A stretch of 64,000 bases of DNA from Thauera terpenica 58Eu. GTDB lineage: Bacteria; Pseudomonadota; Gammaproteobacteria; Burkholderiales; Rhodocyclaceae. Below, in pieces: positions 26,177-36,113 of this stretch (position 1 is its first letter; each line of letters begins with the position of its first letter). The notes under the pieces were generated by a model. The model was not told the origin of the DNA. It made no database searches and saw only the letters and a program-made list of their open reading frames with translations. The translations under genes and the position numbers were made by a program. The DNA is taken from the NCBI RefSeq assembly GCF_000443165.1, contig NZ_ATJV01000035.1, forward strand, positions 39,605 through 103,604, in the 5' to 3' direction.

Positions 26177-27997
26177 ATGCACCGCCTGCTGATCCTGCTT
26201 TCGCTGCTCGCCAGCCTGCTGCTGCCGAGCCTGTCGCATGCCGACCCCATCGCACCCGAAAAGGCCTTTGCGCTCAGCGCCCAGGCACTGGACGCCGAGA
26301 CCGTGGAGGTGGTGTTCAAGATCGCGAAGGGCTATTACCTCTACGGCGACAAGTTCCGCTTCGAATCCGAGCCTGCCGGCATCGGCTTCGGCACGCCTGA
26401 CAAGCCCGTCGGCAAGACCCACAAGGACGACTTCTTCGGCGAGGTGGAAACCCATCGCGGCGAATTGCGCATCCTGCTACCGGTGCAGGCGGGCGCGGAC
26501 CTGAGCCGCTTCGATCTCATCGCCACCAGTCAGGGCTGCTGGGACGGCGGCATCTGCTATCCACCGACCACCCAGATCGCCGCGATCGATCTCAGCGCAC
26601 CACCGCTAAAGGCCGCCACTGGCTTCCTCGACAAGCTGCGCAACGGTGAGCTGAGCTCCGCTTCGTCCTCATCGCCCTCCGCCGAGGCGGAGGGCGCTGG
26701 CGTTTCCGGTGACGAAAGCGGCGACATCGCCAGCCTGCTCGCCGGTGCCAGCGTGCCGCTGGTCCTGCTCAGCTTCTTCGGCTTCGGCCTGCTGCTGGCG
26801 TTCACGCCCTGCACCTTCCCGATGATCCCCATCCTCTCGGGCATCATCGTCGGCCAGGGCCACCGCGTGTCACACCTGCGCGCCTTCATGCTGTCACTGG
26901 CCTACGTGCTGGGCATGGCCATCACCTACGCGCTCGCCGGCGTCGCCGCCGGCCTCACCGGCACGATGCTGTCGGCCGCGCTGCAGAACGTGTGGGTGCT
27001 GGGCAGTTTCGCCTTTGTTTTCGTGCTGCTGTCGCTGTCGATGTTCGGCTTTTACGAGCTCCAACTGCCGTCTTCCCTGCAAAGCCGGCTGGCCAGCAGC
27101 AGCAGTCACAAGCAAGGCGGCAGCCTCGGTGGCGTGGCCATCATGGGCGTGCTGTCAGCACTCATCGTCGGCCCCTGTGTCGCCGCGCCACTGGCGGGCG
27201 CCCTGCTCTACATCGCCCAGACCGGCGATGCGGTGCTCGGCGGCTGGGCCTTGTTCGTGATGGCACTGGGCATGGGTGCGCCCTTGCTCGCCGTGGGCGT
27301 GGCCTCGCGCAGCCTGTTGCCCAAGGTCGGGCCGTGGATGGAGGGGGTCAAGAAGGCCTTCGGCGTGATGTTGCTGGCGGTCGCGCTGTGGATGCTGGAC
27401 CCGGTGATCCCGGCGCTGGCGACCATGTTGGGCTGGGCGGCTCTGCTCGTGTTCTCGGCCATCTTCCTGCACGCGCTCGACCCGCTGCCGCCGCAGGCCA
27501 AGGGCTGGGCGCGCTTCTGGAAGGGCGTGGGTGTGGTGCTCCTGCTCAGTGGCGCCGCCATGCTCATCGGCGCGCTGGCCGGCTCGCGTGACCCGCTGCA
27601 GCCGCTGGCGGTGCTGCGCGCGCAGGCGAGCGTGGCCACGACGCTGCCCACATTCGACAAGGTCGGCTCCATCGCCGAGCTCGACGCACGGCTCCAGGCC
27701 ACCGACCGCCCGGTGATGCTCGATTTCTACGCCGACTGGTGCGTGTCGTGCAAGGAAATGGAGCGCTTCACCTTCAGCGACCCTCGGGTCGCCGAGCGCA
27801 TGGGGCGCATGCTGCTGCTCAAGGCCGACGTCACCGCCAACAGCGCCGAGCACAAGGCCTTGCTCCAGCGCTTCGGTCTGTTCGGCCCACCCGGCATCAT
27901 CTTCTTCGACGCCGCCGGCGCCGAGCGCAAGGGCTTGCGCGTAGTGGGTTTCATGAAAGCCGAGCCCTTTGCCACGGTGCTCGAGCGCGCCCTTTAG
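26177..27997 (+). CDS. dsbD: DsbD, thiol:disulfide interchange protein
   Basis: 606 residues from MHRLLILLSLLASLLLPSLSHA, a signal peptide. All three domains are present: a periplasmic alpha domain with the cysteine pair in SQGCWDGGICYPP, a central domain of about eight membrane segments with cysteines in FTPCTFPMIP and GPCVAAPLAG, and a C-terminal thioredoxin domain with WCVSCKEME. DsbD moves electrons from cytoplasmic thioredoxin to periplasmic DsbC, DsbG and cytochrome c maturation proteins. Confidence 0.95.
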   Translation: MHRLLILLSLLASLLLPSLSHADPIAPEKAFALSAQALDAETVEVVFKIAKGYYLYGDKFRFESEPAGIGFGTPDKPVGKTHKDDFFGEVETHRGELRILLPVQAGADLSRFDLIATSQGCWDGGICYPPTTQIAAIDLSAPPLKAATGFLDKLRNGELSSASSSSPSAEAEGAGVSGDESGDIASLLAGASVPLVLLSFFGFGLLLAFTPCTFPMIPILSGIIVGQGHRVSHLRAFMLSLAYVLGMAITYALAGVAAGLTGTMLSAALQNVWVLGSFAFVFVLLSLSMFGFYELQLPSSLQSRLASSSSHKQGGSLGGVAIMGVLSALIVGPCVAAPLAGALLYIAQTGDAVLGGWALFVMALGMGAPLLAVGVASRSLLPKVGPWMEGVKKAFGVMLLAVALWMLDPVIPALATMLGWAALLVFSAIFLHALDPLPPQAKGWARFWKGVGVVLLLSGAAMLIGALAGSRDPLQPLAVLRAQASVATTLPTFDKVGSIAELDARLQATDRPVMLDFYADWCVSCKEMERFTFSDPRVAERMGRMLLLKADVTANSAEHKALLQRFGLFGPPGIIFFDAAGAERKGLRVVGFMKAEPFATVLERAL

Positions 27998-28049
27998 GGC
28001 CGCTTTTTCACCTACAATCCCGCCTTTCCCCTTACGGTTCAAACCCTTC

Positions 28050-28664
28050 ATGTTCTCCGGCATCGTCGCGGCCGTTGGTCGCATCGAACACATCGAGCCG
28101 CTCGCAGACGGCATCCGTCTGAGCGTGGACACCCCTGGCCTTGACCTCTCCGACGTCATCCTCGGCGACAGCATCGCCCACAGCGGCGTGTGCCTGACCG
28201 TGGTCGCCATCGACGGCCAGCAGCTCAAGTATGACGTCTCGCGCGAGACCCTGAACTGCACCGTCGGGCTGGACAAGGTCGGCACTGAAGTCAATCTCGA
28301 GAAGGCGCTGCGCCTGGCCGACCGCCTCGGCGGCCACCTCGTCACCGGTCATGTGGATGGGGTCGGCGAGGTGCTGAAGTTCGAGCCCGTGGGCGAGAGC
28401 CACGAACTGATCGTGCGCGCACCCGCGGCCATTGCCGGCTACATCGCAAAGAAGGGCTCGATCACGATCAACGGCGTCAGCCTGACGGTGAATGCCGTCA
28501 CTGCGCGCGATTTCTCGATCAATCTCATCCCGCACACGGTGGCGATGACCAACCTCAAGCACCTGCGCCCGGGCAGCATGGTCAATCTCGAGATCGACCT
28601 CATCGCCCGCTACGTCGAGCGCATGCTCGCCTGGCGCAGTGAACAGGACGTCGCGCCCGCCTGA
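28050..28664 (+). CDS. ribE: Riboflavin synthase, alpha subunit
   Basis: 204 residues from [18 protein letters not shown]. Two lumazine-binding repeats are visible: [14 protein letters not shown]...DVSRETL in the first and [14 protein letters not shown]...[15 protein letters not shown] in the second. It dismutates two lumazine molecules to riboflavin. A TACAAT -10-like element lies at 28013-28018 with no clear -35. No FMN riboswitch consensus is seen in the short gap after dsbD. Confidence 0.95.
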   Translation: MFSGIVAAVGRIEHIEPLADGIRLSVDTPGLDLSDVILGDSIAHSGVCLTVVAIDGQQLKYDVSRETLNCTVGLDKVGTEVNLEKALRLADRLGGHLVTGHVDGVGEVLKFEPVGESHELIVRAPAAIAGYIAKKGSITINGVSLTVNAVTARDFSINLIPHTVAMTNLKHLRPGSMVNLEIDLIARYVERMLAWRSEQDVAPA

Positions 28665-28711
28665 AGCCCCACCCTGCGTCACGAGCACGCCAAGCCAATA
28701 GAGGACACAGC

Positions 28712-29800
28712 ATGAGCGCACTCGCGCCGATTACCGAGATCATCGCCGACATCAAGGCCGGCAAGATGGTCATCCTGGTGGACGAAGAGGACCGTGAGAA
28801 CGAGGGCGACCTCGTCATGGCGGCCGAATTCGTCACCCCCGAGGCGATCAACTTCATGGCCCGCTTCGGCCGCGGCCTGATCTGCCTGACCCTCACCGAC
28901 GAGCGCTGCCGCCAGCTCGGCCTGCAGCAGATGGTGCGCGACAACCGCACCCCGCACGGCACCGCGTTCACGGTGTCGATCGAGGCCGCCAGCGGTGTGA
29001 CCACCGGCATCTCGGCCCACGACCGCGCGTGTACCGTGCTCGCTGCCGTCGCTCGCCATGCCAAGCCGGAAGACATCGTCACCCCCGGCCACATCTTCCC
29101 GCTCACCGCGCAAAAGGGCGGCGTGCTGATCCGCGCCGGCCACACCGAGGCTGGCTGCGACCTCGCCCAGCTCGCGGGCCTGGAGCCGGCCTCTGTGATC
29201 TGCGAGATCCTGAAGGACGACGGCACCATGGCGCGCCTGCCCGACCTCATCGAGTTCGCCCAGGAACACGCCCTCAAGATCGGCGCCATCCGCGACCTCA
29301 TCGAGTACCGCGCCGCCACCGAGCACCTGGTGGAAAAGGTCAGCGAAAAGGACGTCGACACCGTGCACGGCCGCTTCTGCCTGTCGGCCTTCGAGGACAA
29401 GACCTCGGGCGACGTGCATTTCGCCCTCTCGCGCGGCGACATCGCCCCCGAGCGCGAAACCCTGGTGCGGGTGCATGAGCCGATCTCGGTGGTGGACTTC
29501 CTCGATCAGAGCAGCAAGCGCCACAGCTTCCCGGTCAACGATTCGCTCGCGGCCCTGGCCGCGGCCGAGGCCGGGGTGATCGTGCTGCTCTACCGCCCGA
29601 TGTCGGGGCGCGAGCTGCTCGCCAGCCTCAATGGCACCCAGGACCGTCCGGCAAAATGGGACCCCCGCCTGTTCGGCGTCGGCGCGCAGATCCTGCGCGC
29701 GCTGAACGTAGGCAAGATGCGCTTGCTCGCGAGCCCGCGCAAGATTCCGAGCATGACCGGCTTCGGCCTGGAAATCACCGGCTTCGTCGACAAGAACTGA
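28712..29800 (+). CDS. ribB: 3,4-dihydroxy-2-butanone-4-phosphate synthase with degenerate GTP cyclohydrolase II-like domain
   Basis: 362 residues. The N-terminal RibB domain (about 1-205) has the catalytic acidic loop [16 protein letters not shown] and the substrate motifs [13 protein letters not shown] and [13 protein letters not shown]. The C-terminal domain aligns with RibA but lacks the zinc-binding cysteine cluster of GTP cyclohydrolase II and should be inactive in that reaction. This matches the RibBX variant known in proteobacteria. GTP cyclohydrolase II must be encoded elsewhere. Confidence 0.92.
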   Translation: MSALAPITEIIADIKAGKMVILVDEEDRENEGDLVMAAEFVTPEAINFMARFGRGLICLTLTDERCRQLGLQQMVRDNRTPHGTAFTVSIEAASGVTTGISAHDRACTVLAAVARHAKPEDIVTPGHIFPLTAQKGGVLIRAGHTEAGCDLAQLAGLEPASVICEILKDDGTMARLPDLIEFAQEHALKIGAIRDLIEYRAATEHLVEKVSEKDVDTVHGRFCLSAFEDKTSGDVHFALSRGDIAPERETLVRVHEPISVVDFLDQSSKRHSFPVNDSLAALAAAEAGVIVLLYRPMSGRELLASLNGTQDRPAKWDPRLFGVGAQILRALNVGKMRLLASPRKIPSMTGFGLEITGFVDKN

Positions 29801-29819
29801 TCGAATCAAAGAGAACAGC

Positions 29820-30323
29820 ATGCAACGCACCCAACCTGAAAGCGCCCGCCAGGGCGCACGCCAAGACGGCATCGACGAGATCGACCCCAACCTGGCCGGC
29901 GCCGGCATCCGCGTCGGCATCGTCATGGCCCGCTTCAATCTCAATATCGGCGAAGGCCTGCTGTCGGCCTGCACTGACGAACTGCTGCAGCTGGGCGTGG
30001 CCCGCAGCGACATCCGCATCGTCACCGTGCCGGGCGCGCTGGAAATTCCGCTCGTACTGCAGACGATGGCAAACAGCGGCAAGTACGATGCGCTGGTGGC
30101 GCTGGGCGCGGTGATTCGCGGCGAGACCTACCACTTCGAGCTGGTCTCGAACGAGATGGGCGCCGGCGTCACCCGCATTGGCCTGGACACCGGCCTGCCG
30201 ATCGCCAACGGCGTGCTCACCACCGAGGACGACGACCAGGCGATCGCGCGCATGCGCGAGAAAGGCAGCGACTGCGCACGCACGGTGGTGGAAATGAGCA
30301 ATTTATTGAAGGTGGTGCGATGA
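29820..30323 (+). CDS. ribH: 6,7-dimethyl-8-ribityllumazine synthase
   Basis: 167 residues. Family motifs are [34 protein letters not shown] and [18 protein letters not shown]. The catalytic histidine is in the last of these. It condenses the RibB product with the pyrimidine precursor. It lies 19 bases after ribB and overlaps nusB by ATGA, the widespread ribH-nusB arrangement. Confidence 0.96.
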   Translation: MQRTQPESARQGARQDGIDEIDPNLAGAGIRVGIVMARFNLNIGEGLLSACTDELLQLGVARSDIRIVTVPGALEIPLVLQTMANSGKYDALVALGAVIRGETYHFELVSNEMGAGVTRIGLDTGLPIANGVLTTEDDDQAIARMREKGSDCARTVVEMSNLLKVVR

Positions 30324-30859
30324 GCGCTACGGATAAGCCCCGCCCGCAGCCCGAGCCCGAAGCCCAGGCCGGGGCTGAAGCCGCGCCCGGCGCAGCGACG
30401 CCGACGAACCCGACGAGCAAGATGGCGCGCCGCCGTGCGCGCGAACTGGCCATGCAGGGCGTCTATCAGTGGCTGCTGTCGGGCAACTCGATGAGCACGG
30501 TGCAGCGCCACCTCGAGGCCGAAAGCGCGAGTCTGGACAAGACCGACCGCGAGCTCTTCGTCAGCCTGCTGCACGGGGCGATCAGCAGCGCGGATGAGCT
30601 GCGCGATTGTTTCGAACCCCTGCTGTCGCGCCCGGTGGCCGAGCTGTCACCGGTCGAACACGCCATCCTGCTGCTGGGCACGCATGAGCTGCGGCACAAC
30701 ATCGACACCCCCTATCGCGTCGTCATCAACGAGGCCATCGAGCTCGCCAAGGGCTACGGCGGCACCGACGGGCACAAGTTCATCAACGGCGTGCTCGACA
30801 AGCTCGCTGCCCGCCTGCGCCCGGTCGAAGTCGACGCAGCGCGCGCGGCGCGCAGCTGA
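30320..30859 (+). CDS. nusB: Transcription antitermination factor NusB
   Basis: 179 residues. The first about 35 are a Pro/Ala/Glu-rich extension ([19 protein letters not shown]) not found in E. coli NusB. The core begins [22 protein letters not shown] and ends with [34 protein letters not shown]. NusB binds boxA RNA with NusE for rRNA antitermination. Coupled to ribH. Confidence 0.95.
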   Translation: MSATDKPRPQPEPEAQAGAEAAPGAATPTNPTSKMARRRARELAMQGVYQWLLSGNSMSTVQRHLEAESASLDKTDRELFVSLLHGAISSADELRDCFEPLLSRPVAELSPVEHAILLLGTHELRHNIDTPYRVVINEAIELAKGYGGTDGHKFINGVLDKLAARLRPVEVDAARAARS

Positions 30860-30868
30860 AGCGCGCGC

Positions 30869-31537
30869 TCAGTCCTGCCGCGGCGCGTGCGCAGTGCTGC
30901 GCACCAGGCGCAGCAGGACATATTCGGTCTGCACCCCCACGCCGGTTGCGCCATTGACGAAGGACACGCCCCAGGCGCCGAAACTGTGACGTTCGTCCTG
31001 CGTGCCCGACCAGTACTTGTGCACCGGCGCATCCGGAAACACCGCACGCAGCAGCGTGGGCGCACGGTAATCCCCTTCACAGGTGCCGGGCACGCCGTCC
31101 GCATCGGGCGCGCGGCGCACTCCCGAGCTGCAATACACCAGGCTCGTCAGTTCGTCACGCGTGGGCAGGCGCCAATCCCCGTAGCCGGCAAAAGCAAAGC
31201 CTTCGGCTGCCTCCAGCGCCCGGTGCCAGTTGATCAGTTTCGCCTCGCCGGCACAGCTCCCTGCCTGCCACACCTGGCCAAATGCGCAGCGCATCCACAT
31301 CAGCCCGGTCGTGGTGTCGATCGCCGTACCGTCGTTGCGCATCTCGAAACGTGCGCTGGCGGCCTGTTCGCGGGGGTCTAGCGCCTCGAACACGGCGCGG
31401 TTCGCAGCCTCGAGCTCGGCTGCCGACAGCACAGGGGCCTGCGGCGGCGGTGGCGCTTCTGCGCTACAGGCAGCGAGAGCCGCCGTCGTCAGCAGCGGCA
31501 ACAGGGTGCGACGAGAAAAACAGGACAGGGACAGCAT
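30869..31537 (-). CDS. DUF1566-domain lipoprotein
   Basis: 222 residues from MLSLSCFSRRTLLPLLTTAALAACSAE, a lipoprotein signal with lipobox LAAC. GGAG lies upstream of the ATG at 31537. The DUF1566 domain shows as DTTTGLMWMRCAFGQVW, WRLPTRDELTSLVYCS and KYWSGTQDERHSFGAWGVSFVNGATG. Such domains occur in surface proteins of unknown role. It converges with nusB, 9 bases apart, without a visible terminator. Confidence 0.8.
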   Translation of the reverse strand: MLSLSCFSRRTLLPLLTTAALAACSAEAPPPPQAPVLSAAELEAANRAVFEALDPREQAASARFEMRNDGTAIDTTTGLMWMRCAFGQVWQAGSCAGEAKLINWHRALEAAEGFAFAGYGDWRLPTRDELTSLVYCSSGVRRAPDADGVPGTCEGDYRAPTLLRAVFPDAPVHKYWSGTQDERHSFGAWGVSFVNGATGVGVQTEYVLLRLVRSTAHAPRQD

Positions 31538-31635
31538 CGATACTCCGTTGGCCGGGGTCGCAAGGACACCCGGCAGAGGGGTGGCGCAGGCCGCGCCAAG
31601 GTCGTGATCGTACGCGGATCGGGGCGCGCTGCGCA

Positions 31636-32646
31636 TCACTTGCGGCGCGCGCGCATCAGCACGCGCTCGCCTGACTTCAGCTCGAGGCTGCCGTCGGCGC
31701 CGATGGCAAAGCCCGTCACCGCGCCCAGCGCGGCAAGAAAACGCTGCTCCCTGTCCATCAGCGCCGGCGCGCAAGCCATCCTTGTGGTGCTCAGCTGTGA
31801 CAGGCGCAAGCCCTCGCCCGACAAGCTGAACGCACCGCTGTAGCGGTTGCAGGCGGCGATGCCGGCAATACGACCATCGCTGCCGAAAGCCAGCGTCATC
31901 TGCGGCAGGTCGGCGCCGCCTGCCCCCTCGCTGTCCACCACTTGCCACACCTCGCCCAGCAGCAGCTCCACCGGCTCGCCGCCGCAGCCGCGCAAGGTCT
32001 GACCCTGCCAGCTCACTTCGACCGCAGCCGGATGCGGCATGGCGCTCATGCTGTCCACACACAGGCGCTCGACCACGGTCGCCGACAGCTCGCCGTCCAC
32101 GCTGTCAGCGCGATAGTGGCGCAGGCCGGCGCGCGCCTCAAGCAGTGGGCCGGGAGCCACGATGCGGGTGTCGCCGTCGTCGGTGAGCAGCACCAAGGCA
32201 CGCGCGGTCACATCCAGGCGCCAGCCGGGCTCGTTGCCGACGGCGCGAAACTGCACCCTGTCCTCACTCAGCAGAGTGCATTCGGGCTGGCGTACGCCCT
32301 CGATCTCGAGCAGCGCCGCATTGCCTTTGGTCCACAGCAGCGTGCGCTCGTCATCCACCGCCACCCGCTTCACGCCCGAGGCCACCGGCTCCGGGCGCAA
32401 GGCCCAGCTGCGCCCGTCCACCGCGAGGCTGGCGCCATCACCGAGCTGGCGCAGCGTGGCCACCCGCGCGCCACAGCGGTAGCGCTCCTCGAGCAAGGTC
32501 GAGGTCGCCATCCGCGCCACCGCCGCCGCAAGGGCCGGCGCCGGCGCCGCCACGGACGGCTCTGCGGCGCGCTCGCCGAACAGGCTGCACGCGCTGAGCA
32601 GCAGGGCAGAAAGCACGCCCAGGGTCGCGTTGCGGGACAGACTCAT
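31636..32646 (-). CDS. Three-domain lipoprotein: MliC-like, COG3650-like and META/HslJ domains
   Basis: 336 residues from MSLSRNATLGVLSALLLSACSLF, with lipobox LLSAC and AAGGAAAG before the ATG at 32646. Residues about 55-115 resemble the lysozyme inhibitor MliC (YRCGARVATLRQL...GNAALLEIEGVRQPECT). About 122-220 contain FRAVGNEPGWRLDVTA, as in COG3650. The C-terminal about 230-336 are a META/HslJ domain (GEVWQVVDSEGAGG, AGIAACNRYSGAF, STTRMACAPALMDREQRFLAAL). A cell-envelope stress or lysozyme-resistance role is inferred from the domains. Confidence 0.75.
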   Translation of the reverse strand: MSLSRNATLGVLSALLLSACSLFGERAAEPSVAAPAPALAAAVARMATSTLLEERYRCGARVATLRQLGDGASLAVDGRSWALRPEPVASGVKRVAVDDERTLLWTKGNAALLEIEGVRQPECTLLSEDRVQFRAVGNEPGWRLDVTARALVLLTDDGDTRIVAPGPLLEARAGLRHYRADSVDGELSATVVERLCVDSMSAMPHPAAVEVSWQGQTLRGCGGEPVELLLGEVWQVVDSEGAGGADLPQMTLAFGSDGRIAGIAACNRYSGAFSLSGEGLRLSQLSTTRMACAPALMDREQRFLAALGAVTGFAIGADGSLELKSGERVLMRARRK

Positions 32647-32907
32647 TGCGCTTTCCTTATTGTCATGGTGGGGTTTCATCAAGCTGCTCATTGCCCGGCG
32701 GGGAGCGCTCCCTGGTGGCGCTTCCAAGCCCGCACGAAAGCCGTGATCAGGCAAGGGTGCACCTTACAACTCATTACCGCGCGCCCCGCCTGGAAGAGCG
32801 ATTTTCTTCTATCGTCAGCCTGTGTCAAAGCAGCCTGGAGCGCGCGTCCGGACAAGACGTCACGGACACTTAGGCGCGCTTCCCGGTACGCGCAATAAAG
32901 GACGAAG

Positions 32908-33645
32908 ATGATGAAGACCTCATGGCTGCTGATGCCCGCGCTCAGCCTCGGGCTCGCCTTGGGCGGCTGTGCCGTGGTGCCCGAGCGCGATTACGGCTAC
33001 ACCGATGATGAGCGCGACTATGTGCGCGAGACGGTGATCATGGCCCCGGCGTCGCATATCGAATATCGGGCTTACCCGCCAGCCGCAAACACCATCTGGA
33101 TCGACGGCTACTGGAACCGCATTGGCAGGCAGCAAGTCTGGGTGCCGGGCTACTGGGCGCCGCCGCCCATGCACGCGCGACCTCCCCAGCGCTACTGGCG
33201 CGACGACGGCGGGCGTCGCATGGAGGCGCTGCGCGAGCGTGAAAGAGCGCTCGCGCACGAACGCAAACGCGAACACGCGCGCGAGAGGCGGGATCGGCGC
33301 TGGACTCAGCAAGGTGAGTTCCGCCAACGCGAGCCCATGCAAGAACGCCCGCAGCACGACAGCAAGGCCCGGGATGAAGCCCCCCGACGGTGGGAGGGTG
33401 AGCGCACACGAGGCGAAGCACGCGAGCAACTGACCCGCCCACAGGGCGAGCGCCGCCCACTGGCAGTGGGCGAGCGACCTCGATTCCGCGCCGAAGCGCG
33501 CGCAGTCGATCAGGCAGGAAGGCCGGAGCACTCGGAGCGAGCACAGCGGGAGCCGCGGGAGCCGCGCCGCGAACTGGAGCGCGGCGATGACTCAGGCCGG
33601 GAAATGCGTCCTCAACGCCGTTTCCTCCGCACCGAAAGAGAGTGA
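32908..33645 (+). CDS. YXWGXW-like repeat lipoprotein with a charged Arg/Glu-rich tail
   Basis: 245 residues. The lipoprotein signal is LGLALGGCAVVPER. Residues about 50-95 carry the aromatic repeats IWIDGYWNRIGRQQVWVPGYWAPPP of the YXWGXW family. The remaining 150 residues are highly charged, rich in Arg, Glu and Gln, and probably unstructured. Its function is unknown; a periplasmic or envelope location is inferred. Confidence 0.75.
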   Translation: MMKTSWLLMPALSLGLALGGCAVVPERDYGYTDDERDYVRETVIMAPASHIEYRAYPPAANTIWIDGYWNRIGRQQVWVPGYWAPPPMHARPPQRYWRDDGGRRMEALRERERALAHERKREHARERRDRRWTQQGEFRQREPMQERPQHDSKARDEAPRRWEGERTRGEAREQLTRPQGERRPLAVGERPRFRAEARAVDQAGRPEHSERAQREPREPRRELERGDDSGREMRPQRRFLRTERE

Positions 33646-33649
33646 AACG

Positions 33650-33684
33650 CAACCTGTCGGGCACATTCCCAAGCCCGCAGGTTG
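33650..33684 (+). terminator. Possible hairpin after the YXWGXW lipoprotein gene
   Basis: CAACCTG-T-CGGGC pairs with GCCCG-CAGGTTG across a 10-base loop, with one bulged base, 5 bases after the stop codon. There is no T-run, so it may be a weak terminator or a structural element only. Confidence 0.35.
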
Positions 33685-33793
33685 ATCCCATGTCGCATCG
33701 CAGCGAGAATCACGCCTTCAGCACCGGCACACCCGGTGTCAAACAGTGGCGTGCGCATCCTGCCCGCCCTCGATCACTCTCTCGGGCAAGACC

Positions 33794-34594
33794 ATGAAGA
33801 AACTCACCTCATTGCTGATGCTGTCGCTCACCGCCGGCGTCCTGCTCAGTGGCTGCGGCAACAAGGACAGCGCACCGGCCGCGCAATCTGCAGCCGCGCC
33901 CGCCTTGCCGACCAAGATCGTCATCGGCCTGGACGACAACTTCCCGCCCATGGGTTTTCGCAACGAGAAGAACGAACTCGTCGGTTTCGACATCTCGATG
34001 GCACAGGAAGCCACCCGGCGCATGGGCATCGAGGCCGAATTCAAGCCCATCGACTGGAGCGCCAAGGAAGCCGAGCTCAACGGCAAGCGCGTCGACATGC
34101 TGTGGAACGGGCTGACCATCACCGAGGAGCGCAAGAAGAACATCGCCTTCACCAGCCCCTACATGGAAAACCACCAGATCATCGTCGTCCCCAGGAGCTC
34201 CACGATCAAGACCAAGGCCGAGCTCGCCACCAGGGTGATCGGCATCCAGGACGGCAGCAGCGCGATCGACGCCGTACAGCGTGACCCGATCGCAGCTTCG
34301 TTCAAGGAGCTGAAGAAGTTCGGCGACAACGTCACCGCGCTCATGGACCTGAGCACCGGCCGTCTCGATGCGGTGGTGCTCGATGAAGTCGTGGGCCGCT
34401 ACTACACGGCGAAAAGGCCGGACGATTACGCCGTGCTGGAGGACAACTTCGGCACCGAGGAATACGGCGTCGGCCTGCGCAAGGACGACAGCGCGCTGCT
34501 TGCCGGGCTGCAAAAGGCCCTGGACGAGATGAAGGCTGACGGCAGCGCAGCGCGCATCTCCACCGAGTGGTTCGGCAAGGACATCATCAAGTAA
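33794..34594 (+). CDS. Amino-acid ABC transporter substrate-binding lipoprotein
   Basis: 266 residues from MKKLTSLLMLSLTAGVLLSGCGN, lipobox LLSGC. The SBP_bac_3 fold is clear: KIVIGLDDNFPPMGFRNEKNELVGFDISMAQEATRRMG, MLWNGLTITEERKKNIAFTSPY and GIQDGSSAIDAV. Sequence style suggests a polar or acidic amino acid ligand, but this cannot be settled. It begins a three-gene operon with permease and ATPase. Confidence 0.92.
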   Translation: MKKLTSLLMLSLTAGVLLSGCGNKDSAPAAQSAAAPALPTKIVIGLDDNFPPMGFRNEKNELVGFDISMAQEATRRMGIEAEFKPIDWSAKEAELNGKRVDMLWNGLTITEERKKNIAFTSPYMENHQIIVVPRSSTIKTKAELATRVIGIQDGSSAIDAVQRDPIAASFKELKKFGDNVTALMDLSTGRLDAVVLDEVVGRYYTAKRPDDYAVLEDNFGTEEYGVGLRKDDSALLAGLQKALDEMKADGSAARISTEWFGKDIIK

Positions 34595-34674
34595 GTCCCG
34601 ACTGACCCGTCTCTCCTCTCACGCCACTCCGCCGCCTCGGCAACACACCTCAGGGCGGCGGACGGACAGGTCAC

Positions 34675-35325
34675 ATGGACTACATCCTCAGCATCATCGG
34701 CCCGCTTGCCGAAGGCTCGCTGGTCACCCTCAAGCTGTTCTTCATCACCCTGAGTCTGGCGCTGCCGCTCGGCCTTGCGCTTGCGCTCATACGCATCTCC
34801 AACAATCGTGCCGCCAGCACTGCAGTGAATGGCTATATCTGGCTGATGCGCGGCACGCCACTGATGCTGCAACTGCTGTTCGTCTATTACGCCCTGCCCT
34901 TCCTGCCCGTGGTCGGCGTTCGTCTGCCCGACTTTCCGGCGGCGATCCTCGCGTTCACGCTCAACTACGCTGCCTATTTCGCCGAGATCTTCCGCGCCGG
35001 CATCCAGTCCATCGACCGTGGCCAGTACGAGGGCGCACGCGTGCTGGGCTTCTCCTACGGCCAGACCATGCGCCGCATCGTGCTGCCGCAGGTGGTCAAG
35101 CGCATCCTGCCGCCGATGAGCAACGAGACCATCACCCTGGTCAAGGACACCTCGCTGATCTACGTGCTCGCCCTCAACGACTTGCTGCGCGCCGCGCGTG
35201 GCATCGTGCAGCGCGACTTCACGATCACGCCCTTCGTTGTTGCCGCAGCCTTCTACCTGTTCATGACCCTGGTGCTGACCTGGTTCTTCCAGCGCCTGGA
35301 GAAACGCCATGCCGTCTATGACTGA
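34675..35325 (+). CDS. Amino-acid ABC transporter permease (HisM/GlnP family)
   Basis: 216 residues with five hydrophobic segments. Motifs include LMRGTPLMLQLLFVYYALP, the SYGQTMRRIVLPQVVKRILPPMSNETITLVKDTSL EAA-loop region, and LTWFFQRLEKR at the end. It overlaps the ATPase gene by 17 bases. Confidence 0.93.
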   Translation: MDYILSIIGPLAEGSLVTLKLFFITLSLALPLGLALALIRISNNRAASTAVNGYIWLMRGTPLMLQLLFVYYALPFLPVVGVRLPDFPAAILAFTLNYAAYFAEIFRAGIQSIDRGQYEGARVLGFSYGQTMRRIVLPQVVKRILPPMSNETITLVKDTSLIYVLALNDLLRAARGIVQRDFTITPFVVAAAFYLFMTLVLTWFFQRLEKRHAVYD

Positions 35326-36100
35326 AGCCGCAGCGCTGACGAGTCCGATGATCGTTGCCGAAGACGTGCGCAAGCGCTTCGGCAGCAATGAGGTGCTCAA
35401 GGGCGTGTCGCTGCGCATGGCCAAGGGCGAGGTGATCGCGGTGATCGGCCCCTCCGGCTCGGGCAAGAGCACCTTTTTGCGCTGCCTGAACCACCTGGAG
35501 ACCATCGACTCCGGACGCATCGACATCGAGGGCGATACCCTGGTTGCGAACGACGCCCAGGGGCAGGCGCGCTACGTCACCGACGCCGAAGTGCGCCGTA
35601 TCTGTGCGCGCATGGGCATGGTGTTCCAGCACTTCAACCTGTTCCCGCACCTCACCGTGCTGGAGAACATCCTCGCCGCCCCGCTCACGGTGAAAGGCAT
35701 GAAGCGCAACGAAATCCTGCCCAAGGCGGAGGAGTTGCTGCGCAAGGTGGGCCTGCTCGACAAGCGCGACGCCTACCCTTCGCGCCTGTCCGGCGGGCAG
35801 AAGCAGCGCGTGGCGATCGCGCGCGCGCTGGCGATGGAGCCCGACATCATGCTGTTCGATGAGCCGACCTCGGCGCTCGACCCGGAGCTCACCGGTGAAG
35901 TGTTGCGCACTATTCGCCAGCTTGCCGATGAGCACATGACCATGCTGGTGGTCACGCACGAGATGGGCTTCGCGCGTGAAGTGGCCACGCGTGTCGCCTT
36001 CATGGACGGCGGCGAGCTGATCGAGTCGCGCCCGGCAGCGGCCTTCTTCGCCCAGCCCGAGCATCCGCGCACGCGCGCTTTCCTGGAAAGCATGCTCTAG
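35309..36100 (+). CDS. Amino-acid ABC transporter ATP-binding protein (GlnQ family)
   Basis: 263 residues. Walker A GPSGSGKST, signature LSGGQKQRVAIARAL, Walker B IMLFDEPTSALDPEL, and the H-loop VTHEMGFAREVA are all intact. It couples ATP hydrolysis to uptake through the preceding permease. The ATG at 35309 lies inside the permease gene; a strong terminator follows 13 bases after the stop. Confidence 0.94.
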   Translation: MPSMTEAAALTSPMIVAEDVRKRFGSNEVLKGVSLRMAKGEVIAVIGPSGSGKSTFLRCLNHLETIDSGRIDIEGDTLVANDAQGQARYVTDAEVRRICARMGMVFQHFNLFPHLTVLENILAAPLTVKGMKRNEILPKAEELLRKVGLLDKRDAYPSRLSGGQKQRVAIARALAMEPDIMLFDEPTSALDPELTGEVLRTIRQLADEHMTMLVVTHEMGFAREVATRVAFMDGGELIESRPAAAFFAQPEHPRTRAFLESML

Positions 36101-36113
36101 GCGCAGGCAGCCC

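Noticed and set aside
27998..28049. FMN riboswitch upstream of ribE
   Set aside because: The gap is only 52 bases and lacks the conserved RFN element segments.
28679..30082. Minus-strand open frame of 467 codons opposite ribB and ribH
   Set aside because: No domain or start signals; the plus-strand riboflavin genes are unambiguous.
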